A stretch of DNA of 46,939 nt from contig JAAWFD010000003.1 of NCBI GenBank assembly GCA_022794615.1, forward strand, positions 1-46,939. Reading direction: 5' to 3'. The notes beneath the pieces were generated by a model that was not told the DNA's origin, searched no databases, and worked only from the letters and a program-made list of their open reading frames with translations. Shown here piece after piece: positions 45,114-46,939 of this stretch (the stretch's first letter is position 1; each line of letters opens with the position of its first letter). The DNA comes from Clostridia bacterium (lineage in GTDB: Bacteria > Bacillota > Clostridia > TANB77 > CAG-508). Both the position numbers and the translations under genes were made by a program.

Positions 45114-46703
45114 TTACTTACTATAATAACTTTTTATTAAATAATTCTTTAATCTGTCAAAATGTATTATTTTAAAATTTCTATCAGGTGATTCTATATT
45201 TAATTCCATTATTTTTGATGTTACCATAATATGTTCTATTGTATAAGAAGTATCAGCTTTACAAAATGTAGTAAAATCACCTAAATTTTCATTTTCAATT
45301 CTAATTCTTTTTTCAAATTTTTCAATATATCCTTTTTTACTTTTAACGAATTTTTTTAAATCATTAGATAGTCTGGATTCTGTCAATGATGTTGATATAA
45401 ATTTTGCTTCAACATCAAATATAATATGTTTATCACAATCTACAATTATGATATCCCATTCATTATCATCAATATTCTTTCTTCCAAAAATATCCTTTGT
45501 TTTTCTATTTGTAAATACTGTTCGGTTTTGAATTATACTTTCAAATGTTCTTAACACATCTATTTCAAATAGTTTTGATATATTCTCAATGATTTTATCT
45601 ACTTCTACTAAAATATTGTCTTTTTCCTTACATATATATGGAACTAGCCCTATAGAATGTACATTATTCCAATAATTTTCAGAATTTATAATAAAGCCTT
45701 TTATTATTATATAATAATCTCTCCCTATATCTACTATCGGGACAGTATCTAATCTATATTTTCCACTATTCTTATATAATTCTCTTTCATTAACATCAAT
45801 GTTATATTTGGTTAAAACGCATTCTTTATGAAAAAGTTTTAAATCAATATCTTTATATGTATCTAGTAATATGGAATCAAATTGTTCTTTTAAAATTTTG
45901 CTTTTTACTAAGTTCTTTTCAGTAGAACTATTAATTAATGTACTCATTAAATTACAATAATTTTGAAACGATATTCCTTTTTCTATAAGAAATGCATTAT
46001 TAAAACCTTTATTTTCTTTTTTATGTATTCCAGAATCATAATTAGCATATGAATTATTTTTATTAGTGCTATTGTTCATATTATATACTACTGTACTTAT
46101 TGAATCGATATCATTAGGAAATACTTGGAAGGTAGAAATTCCATTTTCATAATTTTTAGAAAATTCGTTTCTAGAATTATAAAATGTAAAAATTGAATAA
46201 TAATATAGTAATATTATGAATCTCTTATAATAAAGATTTCTAATATTAAAGCATATTTTTCTATTATCTTTTATAATTGCTGTTTCTATCATAGACTTTA
46301 TTTTTCTTCCCATTAGGTCTGCAAAAGAACAAGGATACGTTATTTCTCTTAATATATCTTCATCTGTAATATTTTCTAATTTTAAATTAGAATTCATAAT
46401 TCTTATTTCTTCTAATTTTGAATATATAGAACCAAAAAACAATATTATTTGTTCACAACTATATTTTTTATATAATTTATTAGTAAAAAATTCAAAAACC
46501 TTTAATATTTTTTTGAATTTTTGATGAATAATTTCTTGATTATCTATATCATTAAATCCAAAAAAGTAATGATTATTAAATAATATAAAATCTTTACTTA
46601 ATCCTAATGAAATTAGAACATTTTCACAATATTGAAAGTTTGTATCATTAATATTTATATTTTTCAAATTAAAAAGTTTATCATTATTTATTAAATTTTC
46701 CAT
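45114..46703 (-). CDS. Unrecognised 529-residue protein with PD-(D/E)XK-like motif
   Basis: I do not recognise a family for this protein. The C-terminal third contains NEWDIIIVDCDKHIIFDVEAKF (split here as NEWDIIIVD and IIFDVEAKF), a D-then-ExK pattern flanked by hydrophobic strands as in PD-(D/E)XK nucleases. The helical N-terminal two-thirds have no known motif. No signal peptide is present. GGAG stands before the ATG at 46703. Its place next to tRNA genes and a PycTM-like gene suggests a defence or restriction role, which is inference. Confidence 0.5.
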   Translation of the reverse strand: MENLINNDKLFNLKNININDTNFQYCENVLISLGLSKDFILFNNHYFFGFNDIDNQEIIHQKFKKILKVFEFFTNKLYKKYSCEQIILFFGSIYSKLEEIRIMNSNLKLENITDEDILREITYPCSFADLMGRKIKSMIETAIIKDNRKICFNIRNLYYKRFIILLYYYSIFTFYNSRNEFSKNYENGISTFQVFPNDIDSISTVVYNMNNSTNKNNSYANYDSGIHKKENKGFNNAFLIEKGISFQNYCNLMSTLINSSTEKNLVKSKILKEQFDSILLDTYKDIDLKLFHKECVLTKYNIDVNERELYKNSGKYRLDTVPIVDIGRDYYIIIKGFIINSENYWNNVHSIGLVPYICKEKDNILVEVDKIIENISKLFEIDVLRTFESIIQNRTVFTNRKTKDIFGRKNIDDNEWDIIIVDCDKHIIFDVEAKFISTSLTESRLSNDLKKFVKSKKGYIEKFEKRIRIENENLGDFTTFCKADTSYTIEHIMVTSKIMELNIESPDRNFKIIHFDRLKNYLIKSYYSK

Positions 46704-46939
46704 TAATTACTCCGTTATTTATATTTTAATTAAAATAATTGTGTATCTGCTTGTATTTTCTTAAAAAATGTTATATAGTATTATTTATAGAAAATGAGAT
46801 AAGTAGTTGTGTTGCCACTTTACTAGATAGCTTGCTATCAGAAAGCATTCCTGTGGAGAAGAAAAAATAAAGTTTGACATATAAAAAACCTCCAAATATA
46901 ATTTAGGTGTAACAAATCTAAATATATAAAGGAGGTTTT
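46704..46939. terminator. Window-end spacer with terminator-like hairpin
   Basis: No gene is visible in these 236 nt. AAAACCTCC (from about 46889) pairs with GGAGGTTTT (46931-46939), and TTTAG/CTAAA pair inside. T-runs on the minus strand and at the right edge suggest a terminator that serves a gene outside the window. Confidence 0.4.

Overview
The window is about 47 kb of very AT-rich chromosome with ATA- and AGA-dominated codon use, strong Shine-Dalgarno sites and a sporulation gene (spoIIE). It suggests a spore-forming, anaerobic, probably gut-dwelling member of the Clostridia. The species cannot be named from the sequence alone.

Layout. 1-7.9 kb is housekeeping: spoIIE, a WG-repeat membrane protein, an unrecognised membrane-anchored protein, acpS, a TatD nuclease and a family-4 uracil-DNA glycosylase. 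8.2-13.2 kb is a giant surface adhesin with a Gly-rich domain, Ig-like domains, MucBP-type repeats and an IPNAG tail. Its reading frame is broken once, by one extra base. 13.4-25.0 kb holds a GltD/NfnB-like flavoprotein, an HExxH protein, leuS, an orphan gene of foreign-looking composition, the ymfF-ymfH pair and tex. 25.2-33.3 kb holds gdpP, a peroxiredoxin gene split by a 4-kb serine-recombinase element, a small Cys-rich protein and a class II aldolase. 33.6-36.7 kb holds a Rieske-FAD oxidoreductase and an M18 aminopeptidase. 37.0-43.5 kb is a two-gene surface locus: a 1831-residue M60 (mucin-type) metalloprotease carrying a dockerin-like module, then an LPKAG-tailed protein with a possible cohesin-like domain. 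43.6-46.9 kb holds three tRNA genes between a PycTM-like membrane protein and a PD-(D/E)XK-like protein, possibly a small defence locus.

Most notable observations. (1) The mobile element sits inside the peroxiredoxin gene between two in-frame copies of an 8-bp core, so precise excision would restore a 239-residue protein. (2) The only two broken frames in otherwise intact genes (adhesin and recombinase) both carry one extra C that creates an in-frame CGG, a codon I otherwise find only once, in the foreign-looking gene. CGG may therefore be a hungry codon acting as a +1 shift site, or a shared artefact may explain both. (3) Four genes have a perfect small hairpin exactly between the Shine-Dalgarno and the start codon. 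(4) The M60 protease and anchored partner may form a minimal cohesin-dockerin surface complex aimed at mucin. (5) A three-copy hairpin repeat with a conserved GATT-loop core is dispersed in intergenic spacers.

All calls come from reading the sequence by eye. No database search or folding program was run.
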